A stretch of 64,000 bases of DNA from Latrodectus hesperus (taxonomy: Eukaryota > Arthropoda > Arachnida > Araneae > Theridiidae), in assembly GCA_037975125.1 (NCBI GenBank), contig JAJQOW010000020.1:1364411-1428410 (forward strand), in the 5' to 3' direction. The position numbers and the translations under genes were made by a program. Position 1 is the first letter of the stretch. The number at the start of each line of letters is the position of its first letter. The notes below the pieces were generated by a model. The model saw only the letters and a program-made list of their open reading frames with translations, was not told where the DNA came from and made no database searches. Of the stretch, positions 63,263-64,000 are shown piece by piece.

Positions 63263-64000
63263 TCTCATACTCCTTTTATAAGTTGAGTATACTTTATTCG
63301 GTACGTTGCACCATCATCATTGTGGACCACAGACAATTGGCGAGGTCGATCTCTGAGCTGAAACTCTCCAAACATTTCCTTCAAATGTATAAGCGATGCC
63401 TGATTGCTGAATCTTACCTATTTCTTTTATCCAAATAAAATGAACAGTGATTTTTTTAAACAAATAATGGTATATAAATAATTTTTTCTCAAATAAATTT
63501 ATTGCGATTGATTGCAACAGCTAATTCACTCATAATTCAGAAACAGATTGGTTGCAGCAACTAATTCATTCATTAGAATACCTCACTGGGTAATAAAATT
63601 ATTCCCATAATTGTATTAACTGAAAACATAAATTAAGCATTTTTTGCATCTTAAAAAATAAATATTTACATTGTGTAAAGAGCGCATGTGTGCAAAAATT
63701 TATTTTAAAGTAATACACGAGACTTCCTTGATGACTATTAATAGTCACAAAAATAAGTTTGAGTCTGTTGGTGGAGAAATGCACCATTGTATATTATCCA
63801 TTGTAATATTTTTAACGGTGACCGAAGTTAATATTTCTAACATTAATGGAGATCTATGCGAGAAGAATCATGGCACACTCTAAAGTAAGCGCATGGTATT
63901 TTCAGCAAACAATCCTACAAACACTGCTTTAAAATCTACAAAAAAATTTTGATAAAATCCAATGAACATTTTAAATATCAGTTATTCAATATAACAAATA
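63263..64000. other. Non-coding sequence to the window end
   Basis: A local direct repeat (CAACAGCTAATTCACTCAT at 63517 and CAGCAACTAATTCATTCATT at 63556). No gene recognised. Confidence 0.4.

Overview
This window looks like AT-rich, intron-containing animal DNA, most likely from a spider or another arachnid. The main clue is the single gene I can model with confidence. It is a large, glycine-rich cuticular protein with a Rebers-Riddiford (RR, chitin_bind_4) domain whose segments GTYGYTDIDG and GFRANIRTNEPG resemble arachnid rigid-cuticle proteins. The surroundings also fit a large arthropod genome: many tRNA-derived SINEs, long (TA)n tracts, and decayed mariner, Tc1, Ty3/gypsy and LINE remains. 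No species can be named from the sequence alone.

The gene lies on the + strand, from about 26757 to 35310. It has a TATA box and initiator behind a GA/CpG-rich stretch, a 12-nt first coding exon, a 4.1-kb intron, a 798-nt Gly-rich exon, a 1.45-kb intron, and a 1653-nt exon holding the RR domain and a second Gly-rich array, followed by an AATAAA signal. All junctions are phase 0. The predicted protein is 820 residues with an N-terminal signal peptide, so it is expected to be secreted by epidermal cells and to bind chitin in the exoskeleton.

Left of the gene (1-26 kb) I see no other gene. There are SINEs of several families (some with target-site duplications), (TA)n tracts, three copies of a MITE-like element (two with perfect 8-bp target-site duplications), a triplicated ~340-bp unit with an almost invariant E-box core, a 26-bp tandem repeat, foldbacks, and GC-richer islands that could be regulatory.

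Right of the gene (35-64 kb) the window is mostly a graveyard of mobile elements: a minus-strand Ty3/gypsy integrase fragment, a full-length but broken Tc1-like element, two LINE RNase H relics, an internally deleted mariner sitting in a (TA)n microsatellite, and two copies of a pogo/Tigger-like non-autonomous element, one split by a SINE with a 14-bp target-site duplication. There are also minisatellites with 56-bp and 68-bp units.

I found no rRNA, bona fide tRNA, CRISPR array, or bacterial-type operon. The most interesting items are the spidroin-like composition of the cuticle protein, a 28-bp intronic hairpin that pairs fully only as + strand RNA, the 8-bp-duplicating MITE family, and the triplicated E-box unit.
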